DNA from: Cellvibrionaceae bacterium
Lineage (GTDB): Bacteria; Pseudomonadota; Gammaproteobacteria; Pseudomonadales; Cellvibrionaceae
Length of the DNA stretch: 64,000 nucleotides
Assembly (NCBI GenBank): GCA_021151695.1
Contig: JAGKWU010000001.1
Coordinates: forward strand, 248,001 to 312,000
Direction of reading: 5' to 3'
Part shown: positions 34,822 to 44,349 of the stretch, piece by piece
Layout of the letters: every line of letters starts with the position of its first letter
Numbering within the stretch: the first letter of the stretch is position 1
The notes under the pieces: model-generated
Told to the model about the DNA's origin: nothing
The model's database searches: none
Seen by the model: only the letters and a program-made list of their open reading frames with translations
Made by a program: the position numbers and the translations under genes

Positions 34822-35496
34822 ATGAAGTACACGCTTACACGCGCTAATCCGGAAGCAGCCCAAGGCGCTTACCCAATGCACACGCAACAAACCGTTGCGG
34901 ATCCACTGGAAGACGAAGTTCATAAAAGTGTATTTATGGGCCGCTTGGAAGATATGATCCACGGTGTTGTTAACTGGGGTCGTTCCAATTCCTTGTGGCC
35001 GTACAACTTCGGTTTGTCTTGCTGCTACGTAGAAATGGCCACTGCCTTTACCGCGCCGCACGACCTGGCGCGTTTCGGTGCTGAAGTAATCCGTGCATCG
35101 CCACGTCAAGCTGACCTGATGGTGGTAGCGGGAACTTGCTTTATCAAGATGGCCCCCGTTGTTCAACGCTTGTACGAGCAAATGCTGGAACCCAAGTGGG
35201 TTATCTCCATGGGGGCCTGCGCCAACTCAGGCGGCATGTACGATATTTATTCTGTAGTGCAGGGCGTTGATAAATTCTTGCCCGTTGACGTTTATATTCC
35301 AGGTTGTCCTCCACGCCCTGAAGCCTTCTTGCAAGCACTGACTTTGCTGCAAGAGTCCATCGGTAAAGAGCGTCGCCCATTGTCCTGGGTGGTAGGTGAG
35401 CAGGGCGTGTATCGCGCCGATATGCAACCCGAGCGTGACCGCAAGCAAGCCGAGCGTATCGCGGCGGTAAACCTGCGCTCACCTGATGAAGTTTAA
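34822..35496 (+). CDS. nuoB: NADH-quinone oxidoreductase subunit B
   Basis: A 224-residue peripheral subunit that binds the terminal 4Fe-4S cluster N2. The cluster cysteines are visible as the adjacent pair in LSCCYVEM, in GTCFIKM and in PGCPPRPEA. It forms part of the quinone-reaction pocket with NuoD. It lies 13 bp after nuoA. Confidence 0.97.
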   Translation: MKYTLTRANPEAAQGAYPMHTQQTVADPLEDEVHKSVFMGRLEDMIHGVVNWGRSNSLWPYNFGLSCCYVEMATAFTAPHDLARFGAEVIRASPRQADLMVVAGTCFIKMAPVVQRLYEQMLEPKWVISMGACANSGGMYDIYSVVQGVDKFLPVDVYIPGCPPRPEAFLQALTLLQESIGKERRPLSWVVGEQGVYRADMQPERDRKQAERIAAVNLRSPDEV

Positions 35497-35527
35497 TTTT
35501 AAAAATTAGCCTAAGCGACCGTAAATA

Positions 35528-37324
35528 ATGACTGAAAACGTCTCCAACCCAGTGGCTGCCGGGCCTTTGGCTCCGGGTGCTGAGCACGATGTTGTGCGCG
35601 AACTGCACGAGCAGTTTGGTGCTGAAAACTTTGTGTTCCAGTCCACGCTCGACAATGTACCCACGCTCTGGGTGCCGCGCGAAAAGCTGAAGGATATTTT
35701 GGCTTTCCTGCGCAGGCTCCCTCGTCCTTACGTGATGCTTTACGACTTGTCTGCAACTGACGAGCGTTTGCGCCAGAATCGTTTGGGTATGCCCATTGAA
35801 GATTTCACCGTCTTCTATCACCTGATTTCTATCGAGCGCAATAGCGATGTCCGCATCAAAGTCGCGTTGAAATCCGATGATCTGAAGCTGCCAACATCTA
35901 TCGGTATTTGGCCCAATGCCAACTGGTACGAGCGTGAAGTCTGGGACTTGTTCGGCATCGTCTTCGAAGGCCACCCGCACCTGACCCGCATCCTGTTGCC
36001 GCTCACCTGGGAAGGCCATCCACTGCGTAAAGATTACCCGGCACGCGCAACAGAGTTTGATCCCTTCAAACTCGATGCAGCCAAGCAGGATCTGGAGCAG
36101 GAAGCGCTGCTGTTTAACCCCGAACAATGGGGTATGAAACGTCGCAACGCCGACAACACCGAAGATTTCATGTTCTTGAACCTCGGCCCGAACCACCCAT
36201 CCGCACACGGTGCTTTCCGTATCGTATTGCAGCTGGACGGCGAAGAGATTGTCGACTGTGTGCCTGACATCGGCTACCACCATCGCGGTGCCGAGAAAAT
36301 GGCCGAGCGTCAATCCTGGCACTCTTACATTCCTTACACCGACCGTATCGACTACCTCGGCGGTGTGATGAACAACTTGCCCTACATCATGGCGGTTGAG
36401 AAGTTGGCTGGTATCAAGGTTCCGGCGCGCGTGGAAACCATCCGCATCATGCTGACCGAATTCTTCCGTATCACCTCACACCTGCTGTACCTCGGCACTT
36501 ACATTCAGGACGTCGGCGGTATGTCGCCAGTGTTCTTTATGTTTACCGACCGCATGAAGGCGTACGATGTGATCGAAGCTATCACCGGCTTCCGCATGCA
36601 CCCGGCCTGGTTCCGTATCGGCGGTTTGGCGCACGATCTGCCAAAGGGCTGGGATCGCTTGGTGCGTGAGTTCGTGGAGTGGTTGCCAGGTCGCCTGAAA
36701 GAGTACGAAAAAGCAGCCATCAAAAACTCCATCCTGGTTGCCCGCTCTGTCGGCGTTGCACAGTACAACAAAGATGAAGCTCTGGCCTGGGGTGTGACTG
36801 GTCCTGGCCTGCGCGCTACCGGCGTTAACTTCGATTTGCGTAAAGCACGTCCTTACTCTGGCTATGAGAACTTCGAGTTCGACGTTCCCCTGGCCAACAA
36901 CGGCGATGCGTATGACCGTGCGCTGTTGCGTCTGGAAGAGATGCACCAGAGCGTGCGCATCATCAAGCAGTGCTTGGAAAATATGCCAGCCGGCCCTTAC
37001 AAGGCAGATCATCCACTGACCTGTCCGCCGCCGAAAGAGCGTACTCTGCAAGACATCGAAACCCTGATTACCCACTTCCTGTCGGTATCCTGGGGCCCGG
37101 TAATGCCTGCTGGCGAGAGCTGCCAGTTGATTGAAGCCACCAAAGGTATCAACAGCTATTACTTGACGTCCGATGCAAGCACCATGAGCTACCGTACCCG
37201 TATTCGTACGCCCAGCTTCCCGCACTTGCAGCAAATCCCGTCGGTGATCAACGGATCCATGATCCCTGATCTTATCGCCTACTTAGGCTCAATTGACTTT
37301 GTGATGGCCGATGTTGACCGCTAA
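35528..37324 (+). CDS. nuoCD: NADH-quinone oxidoreductase fused subunits C and D
   Basis: A 598-residue fusion. Residues about 20-190 are NuoC (30-kDa subunit; YEREVWDLFGIVFEGHP and RKDYP), and about 205-598 are NuoD (49-kDa subunit; NLGPNHPSAHGAFRI, the quinone-pocket motif, and VDRIDYL-like YTDRIDYLGG). The fused form occurs in enterobacteria and Pseudomonas. It overlaps nuoE by 14 bp. Confidence 0.97.
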   Translation: MTENVSNPVAAGPLAPGAEHDVVRELHEQFGAENFVFQSTLDNVPTLWVPREKLKDILAFLRRLPRPYVMLYDLSATDERLRQNRLGMPIEDFTVFYHLISIERNSDVRIKVALKSDDLKLPTSIGIWPNANWYEREVWDLFGIVFEGHPHLTRILLPLTWEGHPLRKDYPARATEFDPFKLDAAKQDLEQEALLFNPEQWGMKRRNADNTEDFMFLNLGPNHPSAHGAFRIVLQLDGEEIVDCVPDIGYHHRGAEKMAERQSWHSYIPYTDRIDYLGGVMNNLPYIMAVEKLAGIKVPARVETIRIMLTEFFRITSHLLYLGTYIQDVGGMSPVFFMFTDRMKAYDVIEAITGFRMHPAWFRIGGLAHDLPKGWDRLVREFVEWLPGRLKEYEKAAIKNSILVARSVGVAQYNKDEALAWGVTGPGLRATGVNFDLRKARPYSGYENFEFDVPLANNGDAYDRALLRLEEMHQSVRIIKQCLENMPAGPYKADHPLTCPPPKERTLQDIETLITHFLSVSWGPVMPAGESCQLIEATKGINSYYLTSDASTMSYRTRIRTPSFPHLQQIPSVINGSMIPDLIAYLGSIDFVMADVDR

Positions 37325-37829
37325 TACTCCCCAAACCATAGCCAGCGATCGCGTTGGCGACTTTGCTTTCTCGGCTTACGAGCAAGAGCAAATTGAACAC
37401 GCCATTCATCACTACGCCGAACCGCGCGCAGCGATTATTGACGCCCTGAAAATCGTCCAGAGCCAACGCGGCTGGGTACCTGATGGCGCTATTTATGCCA
37501 TCGCCGATACCCTGAGCGTAGGTGCTGGTGACGTTGAAGGTGTGGCGACTTTTTACAACCGTATCTACCGCCAGCCAGTGGGCCGCCATGTAATCGCCGT
37601 GTGCGACAGCATCGGCTGTTTCCTGATGGGTTTTGACCAACTCTACGGCGCTATCCAAACCAAGTTGGGTATCAAGCCTGGCCAAACCACCGCCGATGGC
37701 CGCTTCACTTTGCTGCCCATCGTATGCCTGGGTGCTTGTGACAAGGCGCCAGTGTTGATGGTTAATGATGCGACCCATTTCAACGTGACCGCAGATAACG
37801 TGGATCAAGTATTGGAGCAATACAAATGA
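37311..37829 (+). CDS. nuoE: NADH-quinone oxidoreductase subunit E
   Basis: A 172-residue thioredoxin-like 2Fe-2S subunit (cluster N1a). The four ligands are in CDSIGC (first pair) and CLGACDKAP (second pair). It overlaps nuoCD and nuoF. Confidence 0.96.
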   Translation: MLTANTPQTIASDRVGDFAFSAYEQEQIEHAIHHYAEPRAAIIDALKIVQSQRGWVPDGAIYAIADTLSVGAGDVEGVATFYNRIYRQPVGRHVIAVCDSIGCFLMGFDQLYGAIQTKLGIKPGQTTADGRFTLLPIVCLGACDKAPVLMVNDATHFNVTADNVDQVLEQYK

Positions 37830-39133
37830 CCTCCAATATTAACCTTGGCCTGACGAATGTCGGCCCCGAAACACATCCACTGACCTGGCGCTACACCAAA
37901 GCCGGTAAATCCGTTTTGGATATCGCGGATTACGAAGCGTTGGAAGGCTATGCCGCCCTTAAAAAAGCGGCCGCCATGCAACCCACTGACGTACAGGCAG
38001 AAGTGAAAGCTTCCAACCTGCGTGGCCGTGGTGGTGCGGGCTTCCCCACCGGTGTTAAGTGGTCATTGATCCCCATGGGCCCGGACGCCGGCCAGAAATA
38101 CCTCGTTTGCAATGCGGACGAAATGGAACCGGGTACGTTCAAAGACCGTTTCCTGATGGAAGAACTTCCGCATCAATTAGTCGAAGCAATGATTACCGCT
38201 GCTTTCGCGATTGGCGCCACTAAGGGCTATATCTTCTTGCGCGGTGAGTATGTGCTTGCCGGCGAGCGTTTGAACGCAGCGATTGAGCAAGCCAAAGCGG
38301 CTGGCTATATCGGCGAAAACATTCTTGGTAGCGGTTTCAACTTCGAGTTGTTCGTCCACTTGGGTGCGGGCCGTTACATCTGCGGTGAAGAAACTGCATT
38401 GATCAACTGCCTGGAAGGCCGCCGCGCCAACCCGCGCACCAAGCCACCATTCCCGCAACAAGCAGGTGCCTGGGGCAAGCCAACCATCGTGAACAACGTG
38501 GAAACCCTGATGAATATCCCCGCAATTCTGTTGCGTGGCGCTGAGTGGTTTAAAGGTTTGTCACAAGGTAAAAGCCCTGATGCCGGTACCAAAATGTACG
38601 GTATCTCCGGCAAAGCCAAGGTCACTGGCCTATGGGAATTGCCCATCGGCACCACCGGTCGTGAACTGCTGTACACCTACGGCGGCGGTATGGCGGATGG
38701 TTACGACCTTATGTGCTGGTTGCCCGGTGGTGCGTCTACTGACTTCCTGATGCCTGAGCATCTGGACTTGGCCATGGACTACGACACCATCATGAAAGCC
38801 GGCAGCCGTATGGGTACCGCTTTGATCATGGTGGTGGACGACAAGCAAAACATTTTGTCGGTCGTGCGCAACCTGGAGCAATTCTTTGCCCGTGAATCCT
38901 GTGGCTGGTGTACACCTTGCCGTGACGGTTTGCCCTGGACTGTGAAGATCATGGAGTCCATTGAAGCTGGCGAAGGGCAGGAGGGTGATATTGAAACCCT
39001 GCAGCAACTCACACGTTTCCTCGGCCCCGGCAAGACGTTCTGTGCCCACGCCCCAGGAGCCATGGAGCCTTTGCAGAGTGCGCTCAAGTTCTTCCCGGCC
39101 GCCTTCAAGGCTGGCATTAAGGCGCAGAGCTAG
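37826..39133 (+). CDS. nuoF: NADH-quinone oxidoreductase subunit F
   Basis: A 435-residue NADH dehydrogenase subunit with FMN and the N3 cluster. It has the nucleotide-binding RGRGGAGFPTGVKW, the FMN site ICGEETALINCLEG, and 4Fe-4S cysteines in ESCGWCTPCRDG with the distant FCAHAPGA. It is the entry point of electrons from NADH. The 105-bp gap to nuoG is the widest in the operon. Confidence 0.97.
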   Translation: MTSNINLGLTNVGPETHPLTWRYTKAGKSVLDIADYEALEGYAALKKAAAMQPTDVQAEVKASNLRGRGGAGFPTGVKWSLIPMGPDAGQKYLVCNADEMEPGTFKDRFLMEELPHQLVEAMITAAFAIGATKGYIFLRGEYVLAGERLNAAIEQAKAAGYIGENILGSGFNFELFVHLGAGRYICGEETALINCLEGRRANPRTKPPFPQQAGAWGKPTIVNNVETLMNIPAILLRGAEWFKGLSQGKSPDAGTKMYGISGKAKVTGLWELPIGTTGRELLYTYGGGMADGYDLMCWLPGGASTDFLMPEHLDLAMDYDTIMKAGSRMGTALIMVVDDKQNILSVVRNLEQFFARESCGWCTPCRDGLPWTVKIMESIEAGEGQEGDIETLQQLTRFLGPGKTFCAHAPGAMEPLQSALKFFPAAFKAGIKAQS

Positions 39134-39238
39134 TACACAGCGTAACAACCGTGTTTTTCGCGAGGTGGCTGCAAGCCACCTTAAACATTAGAAATAACCG
39201 CTAGACGGTACCAGACCTTAAAAAAGGTAAGACGCAGA

Positions 39239-41944
39239 ATGGCAACCATTCACGTAGACGGTAAATCCTACGAAGTTAACGGTTCAGACAACCTGCTTGA
39301 AGCATGTCTGACCCTTGGCCTCGATATTCCTTATTTCTGTTGGCACCCGGCCCTGGGTTCGGTAGGCGCATGCCGCCAATGTGCGGTTAAGCAGTTCAAT
39401 GACGAGAACGACACCCGCGGTCGTCTGGTTATGTCCTGTATGACACCTGCCAACGATAAAACTTACATTGCGATCAAAGACGAAGAAGCAAAATCTTTCC
39501 GCAAAAGCGTTGTTGAGTGGTTGATGACCAACCACCCGCACGATTGCCCTGTGTGTGCTGAAGGTGGCCACTGCCATCTGCAGGATATGACGGTAATGAC
39601 CGGTCACAATACCCGTCGCTACCGCTTCACCAAGCGCACCCACGTCAATCAGGATCTCGGCCCCTTCGTTAACCACGAAATGAACCGCTGTATCGCCTGC
39701 TACCGCTGCGTGCGTTACTACGATGACTATGCTGGTGGCAAAGACTTCGGCGTGTACGGTGCGCACGACAACGTCTATTTCGGTCGCCCCGAAAGCGGTG
39801 ACCTGGAGAGCGAATTCTCCGGCAACCTGACTGAAGTCTGCCCGACCGGTGTATTCACCGACAAAACCCATGCCGACCGCTATACCCGTAAGTGGGATAT
39901 GCAGTTTGCGCCAAGCGTTTGCCAAAACTGCGCCGTTGGCTGTAACACCAGCCCCGGTGAGCGTTACGGTGAAATTCGCCGTGTGGAAAACCGCTTTAAC
40001 GGTGCTGTTAACCACTACTTCCTGTGCGACCGCGGCCGCTTTGGTTACGGTTTTGTTAACCGTGCTGATCGCCCAACAGCACCACGCCTGAATGGCAGCA
40101 GCGAATCTTTCGGTATTGATGCCGCATTGGATAAAGCTGCCGAATTGCTGCGCGGTGCCAAGCGTGTGGTAGGTATTGGCTCCCCACGCGCCTCATTGGA
40201 AACCAACTTCGCGTTGGCCTCTCTGGTAGGTGCTGGCAATATTTCCTACGGTGTTTCTGCTGAAGAGCAAGCGCTGAATAGTTTGGTACACAAAGTCCTG
40301 AAAGAGGGCAGTGTATCTACGCCAAACCTGCGCGACATCGAAAAAGCTGACACTGTATTGGTGCTGGGAGAAGACATTACCCAAACCGCCCCTCGTGTAG
40401 CGCTAGCAGTACGTCAAGCGGCCAAAACTCTCGCACTGAAAATGGCTGCGGCCAAAAAAGTGCCTGAGTGGAATGCCTATCCGATTAAAAACATTGCCCA
40501 AACTGACAAAAGCCCCATCTTTATTGCAAGCGTGGCCGCGACTCGTTTGGATGATGTAGCTGCCGCTACCAGCCGCGCTTCTGCTGCTGATATCGCCCGT
40601 TTGGGTTTTGCGGTTGCCCATATCATTGATTCGTCTTCACCTGCTGTTGCCGGTTTGCCTGCTGAGCAATCAGCACAAGCCGATGCTATCGCTAAAGGCT
40701 TGTTAGCTGCCGACAAGCCACTGGTGATTTCTGGTACTGGCCTCAAGTCACCAGCGGTTATCCAAGCTGCGGCCAACATCGCCTATGCGCTTAAAGCCAA
40801 AGGTAAGGATGTTGGTATTGCGCTGACCCTGCTGGAAGCCAATAGCCTCGGCACTGCACTGCTGGATACTCAGGGTGGCGAATCCCTTGAAGCCATTTTG
40901 ACTGCTGTTCGCGATGGCGCCGCCGACGCACTGGTAGTAGTTGAAAACGACTTGTACCAACGCGCTCCTGCTGAATTAGTAGATGCCGCACTCAATGCAG
41001 CTAAAGTAGTTATTGCGCTGGATCACCAGTCAACGGCAACTACTGCCAAAGCCAAGCTGGTGCTGCCAGCGGCAAGCTTCGCAGAAGGTGACGGTACTCT
41101 GGTAAGCATGGAAGGTCGCGCCCAGCGTTTCTTCCAGGTTTACGATGCCTCTTACTACAAGCCAGATCAGTTGATCCGTGAAGGCTGGCGCTGGTTGCAC
41201 GCGCTCAAATCAACCCTGGATAACAAAGCGGTTGATTGGACTTTGCTGGATGACGTAACTGAACATCTTGCCAGCAGCAATGCTGCGCTTTCAGCTATCG
41301 CCCAGGCTGCTCCTGGTTCTGATATTCGTATCGCCGGTTCCCGTATTGCTCGCGAACCGCGCCGCTACTCAGGCCGCACCGCCATGCGTGCGAACCTGTC
41401 AGTACACGAACCGCGTCAACCGCAGGATCAGGATTCTGCCATGTCCTTCTCTATGGAAGGTATCTCGGGCCCAACGAACAATACCCAGTTGATTCCTTTC
41501 GCCTGGGCTCCAGGTTGGAACTCACCGCAAGCCTGGAACAAGTTCCAAGCCGAAGTCGGTGGTAGCCTGCGTGCCGGTGACTCAGGTGTTCGTTTGATTG
41601 AAGCTGCTGCATCTGCTGAATACTTCAACACTGTTCCAGCAGCAGTAGAAGGCCTGCAAGCCGCACCTCTGTATCACCTGTACGGAAGTGACGAGCAGTC
41701 AGCTCGTTCTGAAGTGGTAGCCACTCGCGTACCTGCTGCTTATGTGGCTGTCTCTGCGACAGATGCGAAACACCTGAGTCTGACCGAAGGCCAAAAAGTA
41801 GATGTGATTGCTGGTAGTGCTGTATTCGCCGCGCCGGTAAAAATTTCTGCTGATTTGGCTGCTGGTGTAGTGGGTGTGCCCGTACTGGCTGGCTTGCCAA
41901 AAGTATCTGCCGGCGTAGCCGTTAGCCTGAAGGGGAGTGTGTAA
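39239..41944 (+). CDS. nuoG: NADH-quinone oxidoreductase subunit G
   Basis: A 901-residue subunit. The N-terminal 2Fe-2S ferredoxin domain (FCWHPALGSVGACRQC, about residues 30-50) is followed by the histidine/cysteine-ligated cluster (HPHDCPVCAEGGHCHLQD), two more clusters (CIACYRCVRYY and EVCPTGVF), and a molybdopterin-oxidoreductase-like domain starting with CQNCAVGC, which binds cluster N7 in this subtype. The C-terminal half is a catalytically silent relative of formate dehydrogenase. Confidence 0.96.
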   Translation: MATIHVDGKSYEVNGSDNLLEACLTLGLDIPYFCWHPALGSVGACRQCAVKQFNDENDTRGRLVMSCMTPANDKTYIAIKDEEAKSFRKSVVEWLMTNHPHDCPVCAEGGHCHLQDMTVMTGHNTRRYRFTKRTHVNQDLGPFVNHEMNRCIACYRCVRYYDDYAGGKDFGVYGAHDNVYFGRPESGDLESEFSGNLTEVCPTGVFTDKTHADRYTRKWDMQFAPSVCQNCAVGCNTSPGERYGEIRRVENRFNGAVNHYFLCDRGRFGYGFVNRADRPTAPRLNGSSESFGIDAALDKAAELLRGAKRVVGIGSPRASLETNFALASLVGAGNISYGVSAEEQALNSLVHKVLKEGSVSTPNLRDIEKADTVLVLGEDITQTAPRVALAVRQAAKTLALKMAAAKKVPEWNAYPIKNIAQTDKSPIFIASVAATRLDDVAAATSRASAADIARLGFAVAHIIDSSSPAVAGLPAEQSAQADAIAKGLLAADKPLVISGTGLKSPAVIQAAANIAYALKAKGKDVGIALTLLEANSLGTALLDTQGGESLEAILTAVRDGAADALVVVENDLYQRAPAELVDAALNAAKVVIALDHQSTATTAKAKLVLPAASFAEGDGTLVSMEGRAQRFFQVYDASYYKPDQLIREGWRWLHALKSTLDNKAVDWTLLDDVTEHLASSNAALSAIAQAAPGSDIRIAGSRIAREPRRYSGRTAMRANLSVHEPRQPQDQDSAMSFSMEGISGPTNNTQLIPFAWAPGWNSPQAWNKFQAEVGGSLRAGDSGVRLIEAAASAEYFNTVPAAVEGLQAAPLYHLYGSDEQSARSEVVATRVPAAYVAVSATDAKHLSLTEGQKVDVIAGSAVFAAPVKISADLAAGVVGVPVLAGLPKVSAGVAVSLKGSV

Positions 41945-42942
41945 TGGACATCTTTACCCCTGAAGTTATCGCGGCTATCTGGTCAGTGGTTAAGTCACTG
42001 ATCGTGCTTTTCGGTGTTGTGATTGTTGCGGCTTTCCTCAGCTTTGTTGAACGCCGCTTGCTTGCGCTCTGGCAAGATCGTTACGGTCCGAACCGCGCGG
42101 GTCCTTTCGGTTTGCTGCAGTTACCTGCCGATATGATCAAGATGTTCTTCAAAGAAGACTGGACTCCGCCATTCGTAGACAAGCTGACATTCTGGCTGGC
42201 TCCGGCTATCGCCATGAGCGGTTTGCTCTTGTCATTTGCCGTGGTGCCCGTGATTCCAGGCTGGGTTGCGGCAGATCTCGACATCGGTCTGTTGTTCTTC
42301 TTCGCAATGGCCGGCCTCGCGGTTTACGCGGTGATGTTTGCCGGTTGGTCATCCAACAACAAATACGCGTTGCTCGGCGGTATTCGTTCTACTGCGCAAA
42401 CAGTGAGCTACGAAGTGTTTATGGGTTTGTCACTGATGGGGATTGTGACCATCACTGGCTCATTCAACATGACCGACATAGTTAACGCGCAAAAAGGTTG
42501 CTGGTTTGTGATTCCACAATTCCTTGGCTTCTTCACATTTGCAATTGCGGGTGTAGCTGTTGCTCACCGTTCACCTTTCGATTTGCCAGAAGCAGAACAA
42601 GAACTGGCTGCTGGCTTCCATACTGAATACTCAGGTTTGAAGTGGGGTATGTTCTTCGTGGGTGAATACGTTGGTGTTGTGCTGATTTCTGCACTCATCA
42701 CTATTTTGTTCTTCGGCGGTTGGTTGCCACCATTCAACTTCCTGAGCTTTATTCCTCCGTTCTTCTGGTTCGCTATTAAGACTGCATTCTTCATCATGTT
42801 GTTTATTTTGATTCGTGCAGCTTTGCCGCGTCCTCGCTATGACCAAATCATGGATTTCGGTTGGAGGATTTGCTTGCCAATTACGCTGGTTAACCTGGTA
42901 GCGACTGCAGCGGTTGTGCTGCTGTTAGATCCAGCTGCTTAA
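41944..42942 (+). CDS. nuoH: NADH-quinone oxidoreductase subunit H
   Basis: A 332-residue membrane subunit with eight TM segments. The conserved FVERRLLALWQDRYGPNR at residues about 30-50 and SPFDLPEAEQELAAGFHTEY line the quinone channel. It shares one base with nuoG (TAATG). Confidence 0.97.
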   Translation: MDIFTPEVIAAIWSVVKSLIVLFGVVIVAAFLSFVERRLLALWQDRYGPNRAGPFGLLQLPADMIKMFFKEDWTPPFVDKLTFWLAPAIAMSGLLLSFAVVPVIPGWVAADLDIGLLFFFAMAGLAVYAVMFAGWSSNNKYALLGGIRSTAQTVSYEVFMGLSLMGIVTITGSFNMTDIVNAQKGCWFVIPQFLGFFTFAIAGVAVAHRSPFDLPEAEQELAAGFHTEYSGLKWGMFFVGEYVGVVLISALITILFFGGWLPPFNFLSFIPPFFWFAIKTAFFIMLFILIRAALPRPRYDQIMDFGWRICLPITLVNLVATAAVVLLLDPAA

Positions 42943-42959
42943 GGTTGAGGTAAAAGAAG

Positions 42960-43496
42960 ATGATTAAATTTTTATACGATGTTTATACCAACTTGCGCAG
43001 CCTGTGGATGATTTTTTCCCACGCCTGGCGCAAGCGCGATACCATCCAGTATCCCGAGCAAATGCCTTATGTTCCTCCGCGCTATCGTGGTCGTATTATC
43101 CTGACTCGCGATCCCGATGGTGAAGAGCGTTGCGTAGCTTGTAACCTTTGCGCCGTCGCTTGCCCTGTAGGTTGTATTTCCCTGCAGAAAGCCGAGCGTG
43201 AAGATGGCCGTTGGTTTCCTGAATTTTTCCGTATCAACTTTTCACGCTGCATTTTTTGCGGCATGTGTGAAGAAGCTTGTCCAACCACGGCAATTCAGTT
43301 GACGCCGGATTTTGAAATGGCGGAATTCAATCGCCAAAACCTGGTGTACGAAAAAGAGCATCTGCTCATTTCCGGCCCGGGCAAATATCCAGACTATAAC
43401 TTCTATCGCGTTTCAGGTTTGGCCATCGCCGGCAAACCAAAAGGCGCCGCGCAAAATGAAGCGGAGCCAGTGAACGTGAAGAGCCTCTTACCATAA
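42960..43496 (+). CDS. nuoI: NADH-quinone oxidoreductase subunit I
   Basis: A 178-residue 2x4Fe-4S ferredoxin subunit. The two cluster motifs are CVACNLCAVACPVGCI and CIFCGMCEEACPTTAI (clusters N6a and N6b), linking NuoG to NuoB. Confidence 0.97.
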   Translation: MIKFLYDVYTNLRSLWMIFSHAWRKRDTIQYPEQMPYVPPRYRGRIILTRDPDGEERCVACNLCAVACPVGCISLQKAEREDGRWFPEFFRINFSRCIFCGMCEEACPTTAIQLTPDFEMAEFNRQNLVYEKEHLLISGPGKYPDYNFYRVSGLAIAGKPKGAAQNEAEPVNVKSLLP

Positions 43497-43520
43497 TACT
43501 AACGAGCACAGGAATACGAC

Positions 43521-44045
43521 GTGGGAACTGCAATAGGTTTTTATCTCGCCGCTGCGATTGCTCTGATTGCTTCGATTAGGGTTATCACTAACACCAACCC
43601 GGTACATGCATTGTTGTATCTGGTGGTTTCGCTACTGGCTGTAGCGATGATTTTCTTTGCACTGGGTGCGCCTTTCGCGGCAGCACTTGAGATGATCGTT
43701 TACGCCGGTGCCATTATGGTGCTGTTCGTATTTGTGGTCATGATACTTAACCTGGGTGCAGTGATCGATGAACAAGAAAGAAAATGGCTGTCGCCACGCG
43801 CCTGGATTGGTCCGTCTTTTCTTTCACTGGCACTGCTGGCTGAATTGATTTACACCATCAAACCCAATCTCGAAACCATTATCACCCTGACCAAGGTTGG
43901 CCCTAAAGAAGTGGGTATTGCCTTGTTTGGTCCCTATGTATTAGCGGTGGAGCTTGCCTCCATGTTGCTGCTGGCCGCAATGGTTGCTGCCTGGCACTTG
44001 GGCCGCGACGCAGATAAAGATGATAAGGAGACTAAACGTGTTTAG
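43521..44045 (+). CDS. nuoJ: NADH-quinone oxidoreductase subunit J
   Basis: A 174-residue membrane subunit with five TM segments; the pi-bulge helix includes EMIVYAGAIMVLFVFVVMIL. The start codon is GTG at 43521. It overlaps nuoK by 8 bp. Confidence 0.95.
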   Translation: MGTAIGFYLAAAIALIASIRVITNTNPVHALLYLVVSLLAVAMIFFALGAPFAAALEMIVYAGAIMVLFVFVVMILNLGAVIDEQERKWLSPRAWIGPSFLSLALLAELIYTIKPNLETIITLTKVGPKEVGIALFGPYVLAVELASMLLLAAMVAAWHLGRDADKDDKETKRV

Positions 44046-44349
44046 TGGAATTCCTATGGAGCACGGCCTCGCGCTGGCCGGAATGCTCTTTGCGGTTGGC
44101 TTGGCCGGTGTGCTGATCCGCCGCAACCTGTTATTTATCCTCATGAGCATTGAAATCATGATGAACGCCACCGCGCTGGCGTTCGTTGTCGCCGGCAGCC
44201 GTTGGGTACAACCTGACGGCCAGATCATGTTTATTTTAATTTTGACATTGGCTGCCTCTGAAGCTGCAATTGGCTTGGCAATCGTTATTCAACTTTACCG
44301 TCGCTACCAGTCTCTGGATGTTGATGCAGCAAGTGAGATGCGCGGATGA
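44038..44349 (+). CDS. nuoK: NADH-quinone oxidoreductase subunit K
   Basis: A 103-residue proton-channel subunit with three TM segments and the conserved membrane glutamates in ISMSIEIMMNA-like LMSIEIMMNATALAF. The start is GTG at 44038, with AAGGAG seven bases before it, giving the family N-terminus (FSGIPMEHGLALAG); the longer frame from 43954 lies within nuoJ. Confidence 0.94.
   Translation: MFSGIPMEHGLALAGMLFAVGLAGVLIRRNLLFILMSIEIMMNATALAFVVAGSRWVQPDGQIMFILILTLAASEAAIGLAIVIQLYRRYQSLDVDAASEMRG

Noticed and set aside
35201..36322. Large minus-strand frame (373 residues) opposite nuoB/nuoCD
   Set aside because: It is antisense to strongly conserved complex I genes and its product has no domain-like pattern; long antisense frames come from codon bias.
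36476..37234. Minus-strand frame of 252 residues over nuoCD
   Set aside because: Antisense shadow of the NuoD part.
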